Part shown: one piece after another, positions 27,183 through 36,537 of the stretch
Position numbering within the stretch: the first letter of the stretch is position 1
Layout of the letters: every line of letters begins with the position of its first letter
The notes under the pieces: generated by a model
Told to the model about the DNA's origin: nothing
Databases searched by the model: none
The model's input: only the letters and a program-made list of their open reading frames with translations
From: Oscillospiraceae bacterium
GTDB lineage: Bacteria > Bacillota > Clostridia > Oscillospirales > Ruminococcaceae
DNA length: 64,000 nt
Assembly: GCA_022791945.1 (NCBI GenBank)
Contig: JAAVZY010000065.1
Coordinates: 1-64,000 of the forward strand
Direction: 5' to 3'
Program-made: the position numbers and the translations under genes

Positions 27183-27857
27183 ATGCTTTACATCACAGGG
27201 GATATGCACGGAGATCGGGAGCGCTTCCAGGCCGTGGGACGGGCCGGGCTGCGGAAGGGGGACACCCTCCTGGTCTGCGGGGACTTCGGCTTTGTCTGGG
27301 ACGGAAGCCTCCGGGAGGAACGGCTCCTGAAATGGATCGGGAGCCGAAAATATCAGGTTTTGTTTGTGGACGGCGCCCACGACAACCATCTGCTGCTGAC
27401 CAAATACCCTGTGGAGGAGGCCTTCGGCGGCCGGGTGCGCCGGATCTCCGGAAATCTGTGCATGCTTCTCCGGGGAGAGGTCTATACCATTGAGGATAAG
27501 AAGATCTTCGCCTTTGGGGGCGGGGATTCCCTGGAGCGGTACGCCCGTGAGGCCGGGGACGATCTGCGGATGCCGACGCCGGAGGAGCTGGACAATGCCC
27601 GCCGGAATCTGGAAAAGGCCGGAAACCAGGTAGATCTGGTGATCACCCATGACGCTCCCGCCAAGCTCCGGCAGTTCATCCAGATCGATAGCCTGGACGA
27701 GCTGACCAGCCTCCAGGCTTTCCTGGAGGAGATCAGCCGCACCCTGTCCTTCCGCCAGTGGTACATTGGGAAATATCATGCCAACAAGCGGATCCCGCCC
27801 CGGTTCAGCCTGATGTTTACAGCCATCCAGAAATACGAGGATCCGCCTGTTGGATAA
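27183..27857 (+). CDS. Metallophosphoesterase
   Basis: MLYITGDMHGDRERF...LLVCGDFGFVWD...FVDGAHDNH...ITHDAP. Confidence 0.88.
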   Translation: MLYITGDMHGDRERFQAVGRAGLRKGDTLLVCGDFGFVWDGSLREERLLKWIGSRKYQVLFVDGAHDNHLLLTKYPVEEAFGGRVRRISGNLCMLLRGEVYTIEDKKIFAFGGGDSLERYAREAGDDLRMPTPEELDNARRNLEKAGNQVDLVITHDAPAKLRQFIQIDSLDELTSLQAFLEEISRTLSFRQWYIGKYHANKRIPPRFSLMFTAIQKYEDPPVG

Positions 27858-27870
27858 AGGAGGCCTGGTT

Positions 27871-29052
27871 ATGAGCCCGCGCTCCAAACGAAACCCCTAT
27901 GATCCGCCCCGCCGGGCAGGGCGGATCCTTCTCTGTACCGCCGCCTCTCTGCTGGCGGTGCTGCTGGCGGCTGTGCTGATCAGCGTCCTGCTCTCCCGCA
28001 GCCGGGGGGAGCCGCCCTCTGTGTTCGGCTACAGCGTCTATATTGTCACCGGCGATTCCATGGAGGCGACCATGTCCGCAGGGGACGCCCTCCTTGTGCG
28101 CTGGACGGATCCGGCGGAGCTGCAGGCGGGAGATGTGATCACCTTCTCCCTGGGGAAGGACGCCCAGGGCCGGGAGCTGGTGGACACCCGCCGGATTGTG
28201 GAGGTCTGCCCCGGGGAGACGGCGCTCTCCTTCCGCACCCAGGGGGATAACCTGCCGGAGCCCGATCCGGAGCTCTGTCCGGCGGATCAGGTGCTGGGCA
28301 GGGGGATTTCCTCCATGCCGGGGCTGGGAAAGTTCTTTGCCTTTGTAAAGACCCCTCTGGGGCTGGTGTGCTGCATCGCCCTTCCCCTGGGAATCCTGCT
28401 GGTCTTTGAGGTAATCAGCCTGCTCCGGGTTTCCCGGCGGGACCGGGAGCAGGAGGAGGAAGCCGAGGAGGTCAGCCCCCTGGCCATGGCGGTGAAGCTC
28501 CGGCAGCAGTCCAGGCAGGCCGCCGCCCGGCCACTGGAGTACGCGTTCCCCGAGGCCGCTCAGCCGGAGATCAATCAGACGGAAACAGAGCGGATCCCCA
28601 TCGAGCCCCTTCACATCCCTTTGGAGCGGCCGGAGCCGCCCCGGGCGCCAGAGCCGCTCCCCTTTGAAAAGCCGGAGCCGGCTCCGGAGCCGAAAATCCG
28701 TTCCACCCTGGAGTTTGCCCCTCCGCAGACAGTCCCTCCGCCCCCGGCCGTGCCGGCCCCTTCGCCTCCAGACCCTCCGGCTGTCCCGGAGCCGGCTGCT
28801 CCCTTCCGGGCCAGCGTAGGCGGCGGGAAGGATCGGTTCCGGATCGAGGGGATTGACGTGTGCGTCAAGCCGGATTCCCTCAGCCTGGCCCTGGAAGAGG
28901 GAAGCCGGGAGATATCCATCACGGTGACCCAGGATCGCACCAGTGTGTCCGTGGGGCCGGAGGGCCGGGCGGTCTGCTTCTCCATGCTTCGGGAGGGGGA
29001 GGAGCAGAAGGTGGTTATCCGGAGGCAGGGCGCACAGCCGGAGAAGAGGTAA
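27871..29052 (+). CDS. S26-type signal peptidase with long Pro-rich C-terminal extension
   Basis: YIVTGDSMEATMSAGDALLVRWTD...GDVITF; two TM regions, then a long Pro/Glu-rich tail and a C-terminal beta-rich segment. Confidence 0.8.
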   Translation: MSPRSKRNPYDPPRRAGRILLCTAASLLAVLLAAVLISVLLSRSRGEPPSVFGYSVYIVTGDSMEATMSAGDALLVRWTDPAELQAGDVITFSLGKDAQGRELVDTRRIVEVCPGETALSFRTQGDNLPEPDPELCPADQVLGRGISSMPGLGKFFAFVKTPLGLVCCIALPLGILLVFEVISLLRVSRRDREQEEEAEEVSPLAMAVKLRQQSRQAAARPLEYAFPEAAQPEINQTETERIPIEPLHIPLERPEPPRAPEPLPFEKPEPAPEPKIRSTLEFAPPQTVPPPPAVPAPSPPDPPAVPEPAAPFRASVGGGKDRFRIEGIDVCVKPDSLSLALEEGSREISITVTQDRTSVSVGPEGRAVCFSMLREGEEQKVVIRRQGAQPEKR

Positions 29053-29056
29053 GCAT

Positions 29057-29785
29057 ATGGATATGGAACAAGCAGCCCGGATCAGACAGCTGAGAGAGAT
29101 GATAGACTCCGCCGGGAGGGTGGTTTTCTTTGGCGGCGCGGGGGTGTCCACCGAGAGCGGGATCCCGGATTTCCGGAGCGCGGACGGCCTTTACCGGCAG
29201 AACTATCCCTATCCGCCGGAAACCATCCTGAGCAGGAGCTTTTATGAGCGCCATCCGGACATCTTCTTCCGGTTTTACCGGGAGAAGATGCTGTTTCCCA
29301 AGGCGGAGCCCAACAGCGCCCATCTGTCCCTGGCGGAGCTGGAGCGCCGCGGAAAGCTGACGGCGGTGATCACCCAGAATATTGACGGACTGCATCAGAA
29401 GGCGGGAAGCCGGCGGGTGCTGGAGCTGCACGGTTCGGTCCTGCGGAACCACTGCCAGCAGTGCGGCCGGTTCTACGGCCTGGAGGCGGTTCTGGAGAGC
29501 GAAGGGATCCCCCGGTGCGCCTGCGGGGGCCGGATCAAGCCGGATGTGGTGCTTTATGAGGAGGGCCTGGACGAGGAGACGGTCCGGCAGTCTGTCCAGG
29601 CGGTATCCCAGGCGGATCTGCTGATTGTAGGCGGCACGTCCCTGGCGGTCTATCCGGCGGCGGGGCTGATCGACTACTGTCGGGGCCGGCTGGCGGTGCT
29701 CAACAAATCCGCCACCCCCGCTGACGAACAGGCCGATCTGGTCATCCGCGCCGGTATCGGTCAGGTACTCTCACAGGTAATATAG
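29057..29785 (+). CDS. NAD-dependent protein deacylase (Sir2 family)
   Basis: FFGGAGVSTESGIPDFRSADGLY...TQNIDGLHQKAGS...LHGSVLRNHCQQC...CACGGRIKPDVVLYEE. Confidence 0.95.
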   Translation: MDMEQAARIRQLREMIDSAGRVVFFGGAGVSTESGIPDFRSADGLYRQNYPYPPETILSRSFYERHPDIFFRFYREKMLFPKAEPNSAHLSLAELERRGKLTAVITQNIDGLHQKAGSRRVLELHGSVLRNHCQQCGRFYGLEAVLESEGIPRCACGGRIKPDVVLYEEGLDEETVRQSVQAVSQADLLIVGGTSLAVYPAAGLIDYCRGRLAVLNKSATPADEQADLVIRAGIGQVLSQVI

Positions 29786-29796
29786 ACAGTCGGGGA

Positions 29797-30307
29797 GGGC
29801 AAGACCTCGAAGGGCTCTGCCCTCCGAGCCTCCCGCCAAGGGGGTTAAATCCCCTTGGAACCCGTAATTTTTGGGGTATAGGGTGTTGGATTTCGGCCCC
29901 TGCCTCGCTGTTGCTTCCCGCAGAGACGATCGCCCGCCTACCCATTTTTTCGTAAAGAAAAAATTCAGCCCCACGTGCGGGGCAGAGACTGCGACGCAGA
30001 AAGGCTCAAGCGTGTTCTGCGTAGGAAGCCTGGCGCGGCGCAGGAAGTCCCCCGCACACAGGAAGGAGCTTTTTTCTTTACGAAAAAAGCGTACTGCGGG
30101 AATCAGGCTCTCTGCGTGGCAGAGAGAAGGAAGTCTCTACAGACTTGACCTCCAACCCCTTTTTCGCCCTTTTAAATAACGGGAATCCAAGGGGAATCCC
30201 TTCCCGATGCGCCGCCAGCGGCGCATCTCAGAATTCGGCGAAGCCGAATTCCTAAGTGCGTTGTGAAACAACGCACTGCGGAGACTCGAGGCAGAGCCTC
30301 GAGGTCT
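29797..30307. repeat. Composite hairpin-repeat element
   Basis: A/B hairpins, ttttttcgtaaagaaaaaa, cttttttctttacgaaaaaag, aagtctctacagactt, D-C-E-A series. Confidence 0.88.
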
Positions 30308-30341
30308 TGAGATCCTAAACAGGCTCTAAGGAGGAATCACT

Positions 30342-30863
30342 ATGCTGCATATTTACTGCGGGGACGGGAAAGGGAAGACGTCTGCCGCCGCAGGGCTGGC
30401 GGTGCGGGCCCTGGGAAGCGGCTGGCGCGTTTGTCTGGCCCAGTTCCTCAAAGGGAGAGAGAGCGGGGAGATTGAGCTGCTGCGGACGCTCCCCGGCATG
30501 ACCGTTCTGCGGGAACACAACCTTGACAAATTCACCTTCCAGATGGATCAGGCCGAACGGGCGGCTGCCCTGAAGGCCCACAACGAAACCCTTTCTCAGG
30601 CCCTGGAGCTGCTGGAGCAGGGACGGGTGGAGCTGGTGGTGCTGGATGAAATTCTCGGCGCGCTTTCCACAGAGCTGGCAGATCCGGTGCTTGTAAAGCG
30701 CTTTGCCGCTCTGTCGGCGGGACGGCGGGCGCCGGAGGTGGCGCTCACAGGCCGGAACCCGCCGGATTTCCTGCTGGAGGCGGCGGATTACATCACAGAA
30801 ATGAATTGCAGGCGGCATCCCTACCAGAAGGGCATTGTCGCTCGGAAGGGCGTGGAATTCTAA
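30342..30863 (+). CDS. cobO: Cob(I)yrinic acid a,c-diamide adenosyltransferase
   Basis: IYCGDGKGKTSAAAGLAVRALG...LAQFLKG...VVLDEILGAL...LTGRNPP. Confidence 0.93.
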   Translation: MLHIYCGDGKGKTSAAAGLAVRALGSGWRVCLAQFLKGRESGEIELLRTLPGMTVLREHNLDKFTFQMDQAERAAALKAHNETLSQALELLEQGRVELVVLDEILGALSTELADPVLVKRFAALSAGRRAPEVALTGRNPPDFLLEAADYITEMNCRRHPYQKGIVARKGVEF

Positions 30864-32275
30864 TGGAGGGCGTGTGGGAGCATTCGATTTTCGCCGTAGG
30901 CCTGGACTGGGAAACCGCTTCCCTGGAGCAGCGGGAAGCCTGCCTCCGAACCATGGATACCAGCCGCCTGGCGGGGGTCCATGGCCTGCGGGGGTGGGTG
31001 CTCCTGCAAACCTGCAGCCGGCTTGAGCTCTATTTTGAGGGGGACTCCGCCCTTCCGGCAGAGCTATTCGGGGAGGGGGCGGGGCTTTTCCAGCTGGAGG
31101 GAGAGCCCGCCTGCCGCCGGCTGCTGGAGATTGCCTGCGGCCTCCGTTCCCAGATTCTGGGGGAGGAGCAGATCCTCACCCAGGTGCGCTCCGCGGCGGA
31201 TCAGGCCCGGGAGGCCGGCACCATGACGCCGGAGCTGGAGACTCTGTTCCGCCTGGCGGTTACGGCCGGGAAGGCGGTGCGCACACAGGTGCGGTTCCGC
31301 CCGGTGTCTTCCTCTGCCGCCCACAAGGCGGTGACGCTGGCGGGGGATTTTCTGGGCGGTCTGGCCGAGAAGCGGGCCTTGGTGATCGGCAGCGGCGAGA
31401 TGGGCAGGCTGGCCGCCGGACTGCTGGTGCGGGCGGGCTGCCGGGTGCGGATCACCCTCCGCAGCTGCCGCCGGGGGGAGAGCGTTGTTCCGGCGGGGTG
31501 CGAGCCAGTGCCCTACGCTCGACGGCAGGAGGCCATGGAGGGATGCGATCTGCTGATCAGCGCAACCCGAAGCCCTCATTTTACCGTTACCGCCTCCATG
31601 CTGAAAGCGCTGGAGGCTCCCCCGGCGGTCATTGCGGATATGGCCCTTCCCCGGGACGTGGAGCCTGCCTGCCGGGAGCTGCCGGGGGTGCGGCTGTGGG
31701 ATTTGGACGATCTCCGGGAATCCTCCCAGGATGTGCAGGCGCTTCAGGCTGCGGAGAGGGTGGTTGAGGAGCAGCTGGCGGAGCTGGAGCGCTGGCGGCG
31801 GGGCCGGGAGGGGCGTCCCGCGCCCGCACGGTTCCCCCTGTTCATTTCCCTGGAGGGCCGGCCCTGCCTGGTGGTGGGCGGCGGGCCGGTGGGCCTCCGC
31901 CGGTGCCGGGCGCTGGCGGAGTTTGGGGCGCGGGTGACCCTGATCGATCCGGTGCCCAAGGCCCTCCTCCAGGGCGTGCGGCAGCTGGAGCGACGCTACC
32001 GCTCTGGGGACGCGGCAGGCATGACCCTTGCGGTTGCCGCGTCCAACGATCCGGAGGTCAACCGGCAGGTGGGAGAGGAATGCCGGGCGCTGGGCATTCC
32101 GGTGAGCGTTGCCGACAGCCCGGAGGCCTGCACCTTCTTTTTTCCGGCGATCTGCCGTTCGGAGCACCTGAGCGCCGGGGTAGTCTCCCAAGGGGATCGG
32201 CATACCCTGACCGTGCAGGCGGCCAAGGCCGTCCGAAAGGCGCTTTCCGCCCTGGATGGGGAGGTATCCCCGTAA
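30863..32275 (+). CDS. hemA: Glutamyl-tRNA reductase fused to precorrin-2 dehydrogenase/siroheme synthase domain
   Basis: LQTCSRLELY and SQILGEEQILTQV (GluTR), then PLFISLEGRPCLVVGGGPVGLRR...VSVADSPEACTFFFPAI (Met8/SirC-like). Confidence 0.9.
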   Translation: MEGVWEHSIFAVGLDWETASLEQREACLRTMDTSRLAGVHGLRGWVLLQTCSRLELYFEGDSALPAELFGEGAGLFQLEGEPACRRLLEIACGLRSQILGEEQILTQVRSAADQAREAGTMTPELETLFRLAVTAGKAVRTQVRFRPVSSSAAHKAVTLAGDFLGGLAEKRALVIGSGEMGRLAAGLLVRAGCRVRITLRSCRRGESVVPAGCEPVPYARRQEAMEGCDLLISATRSPHFTVTASMLKALEAPPAVIADMALPRDVEPACRELPGVRLWDLDDLRESSQDVQALQAAERVVEEQLAELERWRRGREGRPAPARFPLFISLEGRPCLVVGGGPVGLRRCRALAEFGARVTLIDPVPKALLQGVRQLERRYRSGDAAGMTLAVAASNDPEVNRQVGEECRALGIPVSVADSPEACTFFFPAICRSEHLSAGVVSQGDRHTLTVQAAKAVRKALSALDGEVSP

Positions 32276-32283
32276 GAGCCTCC

Positions 32284-32765
32284 GGGCGCGTCGAAGGGCA
32301 AGGCCGCAAGACGCTGTCTCGCGTCTCTGCGGTGCGTCGTGAAACGACGCATCGGGGAGGGATTCCCCTTGGATTCCCATTATTTTCAAGGGCTTTTTAA
32401 GGGCGGAAAGGGGTGGGGTCAAGTCTGCACAGACTTTCGGTTTTCTGCCACGCAGAGGGTCTGATTCCCGCAGTATGCTTTTTTCGTAAAGAAAAAAGCT
32501 CCCTCCTGCGTGCGGGGTACTTCCCGCGCCGCACAGGGGTTTCTGTGCAGATTGGGATAGTGGTTCCGATCAGTTTGTGCAGGCGGGGCATTCTGTGCGC
32601 CTGAGGGAATCCTTCCGCCACCGCCGCTCCTTCGGAGCAACGGCGGTTCCCTCTCCCATACGTTCCGAAGGAACGCCTGGGGGATTCCGTGCGTAGCACT
32701 GTGCTCCCCCTCCGGAGAAAGTATGAGCGTAACAGAACCTGCCCGAAACTTTCTGCGTCGCCCGA
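32284..32765. repeat. Composite hairpin-repeat element, truncated on the right
   Basis: A/E hairpins, aagtctgcacagactt, ttttttcgtaaagaaaaaa, then part of the central palindrome (gagaaagtatgagcgtaacagaacctgcccgaaactttctgcgtcg). Confidence 0.85.
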
Positions 32766-32818
32766 CTGCCCATTTACATTATGGAACTTACCTATTCGGC
32801 GGAGAGTGTCAAACCGCC

Positions 32819-32847
32819 TTGACAGGAGCCCTTCCGCATGCTATAAT
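32819..32847 (+). promoter_or_regulatory. Consensus sigma-A promoter for the tyrS T-box leader (TTGACA-17-TATAAT)
   Basis: ttgaca at 32819-32824, tataat at 32842-32847. Confidence 0.85.
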
Positions 32848-32854
32848 GTCCGCA

Positions 32855-33190
32855 ATAGCTGTGAAAAGAGCAGATGGCGGTCGTCAGGCCCTTGCAGAGA
32901 GCGTCCGGCAGGTGGAAGGACGCGGGGAACGGCGCGGGATTTTCCCGGCGGAGTGTGCGGAGCGTTTGGAGCGTATTCTGCCGCCTTAAAATTACCTCTT
33001 GGAGCTGTGGGGAGGAACAGGGCCTCGGCCTTCAGTAAGCCCCATCGGGTACGCCCGTTACAGCGTCGAGCGTCTGTCGGCCCTGCCGGCCAGCAGACGG
33101 AGAGGCCGGCCTTGCGAGAGTGCCGGTAAATTGAGGTGGTAACGCGATATATTCGCCCTCTGTTCATTTTGTGAGCAGGGGGCTTTTTGC
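32855..33190 (+). ncRNA. T-box leader (Tyr) upstream of tyrS
   Basis: Stem I GGTGGAAGG motif, plausible UAC specifier near 32993, T-box tgaggtggtaacgcg (~33132-33146), terminator gccctctgttcattttgtgagcagggggcttttt. Confidence 0.9.
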
Positions 33191-33234
33191 AGCTTCCTGC
33201 CGGAGCCGCGTCTGCGGAGAAAGGATGCATATTT

Positions 33235-34458
33235 ATGACAACCTTCCAGGAGCTGAAACGTCGGGGGCTCATTGCCCAGGCCACCCATGAGGACAAAATC
33301 GAGGATCTGATGAACCGGGAGCCGGTCACCTTCTACATTGGCTTTGACGCCACGGCGGACAGTCTTCACGTGGGCCACTTCCTTCAGCTGACCATCATGA
33401 AGCGGATGCAGATGGCCGGCCACCGGCCCATTGCCCTGCTGGGCACCGGCACCACCATGATCGGCGATCCCACCGGCAAAACAGATATGCGCAAGATGCT
33501 GACTGTAGAGGAGATCGACCACAACGCCGAGTGCTTCCGGCAGCAGATGTCCAAATTCGTGGACTTTTCCGATGATAAGGCCCTGGTGCTCCGGAACGGG
33601 GACTGGCTGAAAAATATGAACTATATTGAATTCCTGCGGGACATCGGCGTACACTTTTCCGTCAACAAGATGCTGACAGCGGAGTGCTTCAAATCCCGGC
33701 TGGAGCGGGGCCTTTCCTTCCTGGAATTCAACTACATGCTGATGCAGTCCTACGACTTCCTGCATCTGTACCAGACCCAGGGCTGCCGGATGGAGCTGGG
33801 CGGCGACGACCAATGGAGCAATATCCTGGGCGGCGTGGATCTGGTGCGCCGGGTAGAGAGCAAGGAGGTCTACGGCATGACCTTCACCCTGCTCACCACC
33901 CGGGAAGGGAAGAAGATGGGCAAAACAGAGAAGGGGGCGCTCTGGCTGGATCCGGACAAGACCTCTCCCTATGAGTTCTTCCAGTACTGGCGAAATGTGA
34001 ACGACGGGGATGTGATCAACTGTCTGAAGCTGATCACCTTTGTTCCCGTTGAAGAGATCGAGGAGATGGAGAAGCTCTCCGGCGAGGCCCTGAACCCGGT
34101 CAAGGAGCGTCTGGCCTTTGAGGTCACCAAGCAGGTTCACGGCGAGGAGGAGGCGGTCAAGGCCCGGAGCGCTGCCAAGGCGCTCTTTATCAGCGGCGCG
34201 GACAGCGCGGATATGCCCTCCACCCGGCTGACAGAGGCGGATCTCACCGATGGCTCCATCGGCCTGCTGACCCTGCTGGTCAGGACCGGGCTCTGCGCCT
34301 CCAACGGGGAGGCGCGGCGGCTGGTGAACGGCGGCGGCGTCGCTCTGGACGACGAGAAGGTGGAGGATTCCACCATTTCCCTCAGCCGGGAGCGGCTGGA
34401 AAAGGGGCTGGTGATCAAAAAGGGAAAGAAGGGCTTCCACAAGGTGACCCTGGGGTGA
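33235..34458 (+). CDS. tyrS: Tyrosyl-tRNA synthetase
   Basis: [45 protein letters not shown]; preceded by a T-box. Confidence 0.96.
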   Translation: MTTFQELKRRGLIAQATHEDKIEDLMNREPVTFYIGFDATADSLHVGHFLQLTIMKRMQMAGHRPIALLGTGTTMIGDPTGKTDMRKMLTVEEIDHNAECFRQQMSKFVDFSDDKALVLRNGDWLKNMNYIEFLRDIGVHFSVNKMLTAECFKSRLERGLSFLEFNYMLMQSYDFLHLYQTQGCRMELGGDDQWSNILGGVDLVRRVESKEVYGMTFTLLTTREGKKMGKTEKGALWLDPDKTSPYEFFQYWRNVNDGDVINCLKLITFVPVEEIEEMEKLSGEALNPVKERLAFEVTKQVHGEEEAVKARSAAKALFISGADSADMPSTRLTEADLTDGSIGLLTLLVRTGLCASNGEARRLVNGGGVALDDEKVEDSTISLSRERLEKGLVIKKGKKGFHKVTLG

Positions 34459-34515
34459 GCTGGGGAGGGAAATTCCCTCTCCCTCTTCTGAAAACGCAAA
34501 ACCTGCGGCGCATAG

Positions 34516-34544
34516 TTGCATTTTCACAGAAAAACGGTTATAAT
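34516..34544 (+). promoter_or_regulatory. Promoter TTGCAT-17-TATAAT upstream of the DUF1858 gene
   Basis: ttgcat at 34516 and tataat at 34539 with 17-bp spacer. Confidence 0.65.
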
Positions 34545-34591
34545 ATAGGAAAACGGTAGGATTTTCTGCTGAAATAAAGGAGTGATTTTGA

Positions 34592-34789
34592 ATGACGGTT
34601 GAAAAAACCACAATCATCGGCGATATATTGGATGCGGACGAGTCCACGGCGAAGTATTTCCTGGAAATGGGGATGCACTGTCTGGGCTGTCCCTCCTCCA
34701 GAGGGGAATCCCTTGAGGATGCCTGCGCGGTTCACGGGGTTGACGCGGACGAGCTGGTTGCCAAGCTGAACGCCCACATGAACGGCTGA
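34592..34789 (+). CDS. DUF1858-domain small protein
   Basis: IIGDILDADESTAKYFLEMGMHCLGCPSSRGESLEDACAVHGVDADELVAKLN; RIC/ScdA N-terminal-like. Confidence 0.9.
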   Translation: MTVEKTTIIGDILDADESTAKYFLEMGMHCLGCPSSRGESLEDACAVHGVDADELVAKLNAHMNG

Positions 34790-34807
34790 CAGGAACAAGC
34801 TGCTGTG

Positions 34808-34859
34808 AAAACCGCCGCCGGTCTGATGCAATTCGGCCTGCCTGTCGGAGGGCGGTTTT
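34808..34859 (+). terminator. Intrinsic terminator after the DUF1858 gene
   Basis: aaaaccgcc...gggcggtttt arms followed by T-rich sequence. Confidence 0.6.
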
Positions 34860-35118
34860 GATAGCAAGGAACAGCCGGGATCGCGGATTGCTCCGCGGTT
34901 TCCCTTCCGGCTGCCGTGTGCGCGGCTGTGCATATCGGGCTGGCGGCGAAAGCCGCCAGCTTCTTTGTATTTCCGCGGGCCTTTCCGGAGGGCTTGCCCT
35001 TCGGAGAAAAGGGTGCTATAATGAGAGCATTGTACAGCTTTATACAGGAAAACAACGCTTTAGGGCGATTTCTGCGAGCCCTGACAGCCTAGGGATACGG
35101 GAGGATTATTCCAAGCCT

Positions 35119-36024
35119 ATGAACCGATATGATTCCATCGACTGCCCAATCTGCGGGAAGCCTCTGAAGGATGGGGATGTGGTGGTCTGCCCGGAATGCG
35201 GAGCGCCCTATCATCGAAGCTGCTGGCAGGAGGAGGGCTGCTGCGTCTTCCCGGAGCTGCACCAGCAGGGCCGGGAGTGGGAGCCTCCTGTCCGGGAAGC
35301 GCCCCATCCCCCTGGGTTTGTCTGCTCCCGGTGCGGCACCGTAAATCCGCATCAGGGGCTTTTCTGTCAGACCTGCGGGAATCAGCTCAGGGAGGGCCCT
35401 GTGCCGTCCCCTTTCCCGGCCATGGGCGGAATCCCGCTGAATCCCTATACCACCCCCTTCGGCGGCCTTTCCCCCGAGGAGGAGATCGACGGCATCCCCG
35501 CCCAGGATCTGGCGGTATTCGTCAGCCAGAATTCCCACTACTTCCTGCCCCTGTTCAAGCGGCTCTCCACCATGCGGGCGCGGATGATCAACTGGGCCGC
35601 CTTTCTGTTCGGCGGCGGGTATTATCTCTACCGGAAGATGTATGGACTGGGGCTGGCGGCGCTGCTGATTCAGGGGCTGGTGTGGGCGCCTTACTTTCTG
35701 ATGTATATCCAGGCCCTGACCTCCGGGGCAGTGACCGAGACTGCCATGGTGGAGATCGGCGGCGTGTCTTATCTTTGTACATTTTTGGATCTGGTGGTGC
35801 GGCTTTTCTGTGGGATGAGCGCCAACGGCTTCTATTTCAGCCACTGCAAGCGGAAGATCTCCCGGATCAAGGCGCGGGATCAGGCGCCGGAGGATTACCG
35901 CGCGGAGCTGGCCAGAAGGGGCTCCACTGCAGCCAAGCTGATCAGCGTGATCCTGGTGGGATGCGGCCTGCTTCTGCTCGTCTCCTTCCTGCTTCTGCTG
36001 CCCTCCCTGCTGGGAGGCGGCTAG
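35119..36024 (+). CDS. Membrane protein with N-terminal RING/zinc-ribbon-like and second zinc-ribbon domains (DUF2628-like)
   Basis: CPICGKPLKDGDVVVCPECGAPYHRSCW; CSRCGTVNPHQGLFCQTCGNQL; C-terminal TM segments. Confidence 0.82.
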   Translation: MNRYDSIDCPICGKPLKDGDVVVCPECGAPYHRSCWQEEGCCVFPELHQQGREWEPPVREAPHPPGFVCSRCGTVNPHQGLFCQTCGNQLREGPVPSPFPAMGGIPLNPYTTPFGGLSPEEEIDGIPAQDLAVFVSQNSHYFLPLFKRLSTMRARMINWAAFLFGGGYYLYRKMYGLGLAALLIQGLVWAPYFLMYIQALTSGAVTETAMVEIGGVSYLCTFLDLVVRLFCGMSANGFYFSHCKRKISRIKARDQAPEDYRAELARRGSTAAKLISVILVGCGLLLLVSFLLLLPSLLGGG

Positions 36025-36125
36025 AGGCGCACCTCCTTTCGAGGCTTCGCATATACTATGAATGATCGGCAATGCCGATCTGACGCGATGCTCCCTTTGG
36101 AGCCTCTGAAAGGAAGGAACCCTCT

Positions 36126-36458
36126 ATGGAGCCCTCTTCTGTTTTTTGTTCCTGCTGCTCTCCCTGCTGTGATTTCCACGGCGTTCTCATCTGCCGGGTT
36201 GAAGATGAGCCGTCGGAGGTCCCGGATAACAGCTGCAACTGCGGCTGTGACTGCGACGATTCCGACTACCTTGATCCGGATTTCAGCTGGCCCCCGATAG
36301 GCGGCTGTGGCTGCGGCGGCTGTCAAAGCCGGCCCTGCTGCTGCCATTCCTGCTGCCATTGCTGTTGCTGCTGCCGCCAGCAGTCCTCCAATAATTCCGG
36401 AAGTGAAAATTCCAATGGCTGCTGCTTTAAAATCCGCATCAGCCCCTGTGATGATTAA
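36126..36458 (+). CDS. Extremely Cys-rich 110-aa protein (26 Cys by hand count)
   Basis: RBS-like aaaggaagga before ATG; CC/CXC/CCCCC clusters; perfect terminator immediately downstream. Confidence 0.75.
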   Translation: MEPSSVFCSCCSPCCDFHGVLICRVEDEPSEVPDNSCNCGCDCDDSDYLDPDFSWPPIGGCGCGGCQSRPCCCHSCCHCCCCCRQQSSNNSGSENSNGCCFKIRISPCDD

Positions 36459-36465
36459 CAGATGA

Positions 36466-36503
36466 AAATGCCCGGAGCATCCCACTGGATGCTCCGGGCA
36501 TTT
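36466..36503 (+). terminator. Strong terminator after the Cys-rich gene
   Basis: AAATGCCCGGAGCATCC-CACT-GGATGCTCCGGGCATTT. Confidence 0.85.
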
Positions 36504-36537
36504 GTGCGTTTCTGCGCGGAGGGCAAGGCCTCGAGTC

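Noticed and set aside
36021-36485. 154-aa minus-strand Ala/Gly-rich ORF opposite the Cys-rich gene
   Set aside because: Would start inside the downstream terminator. The plus strand has an RBS, ordered Cys clusters and a terminator; the Ala run is just antisense of TGC/TGT codons.
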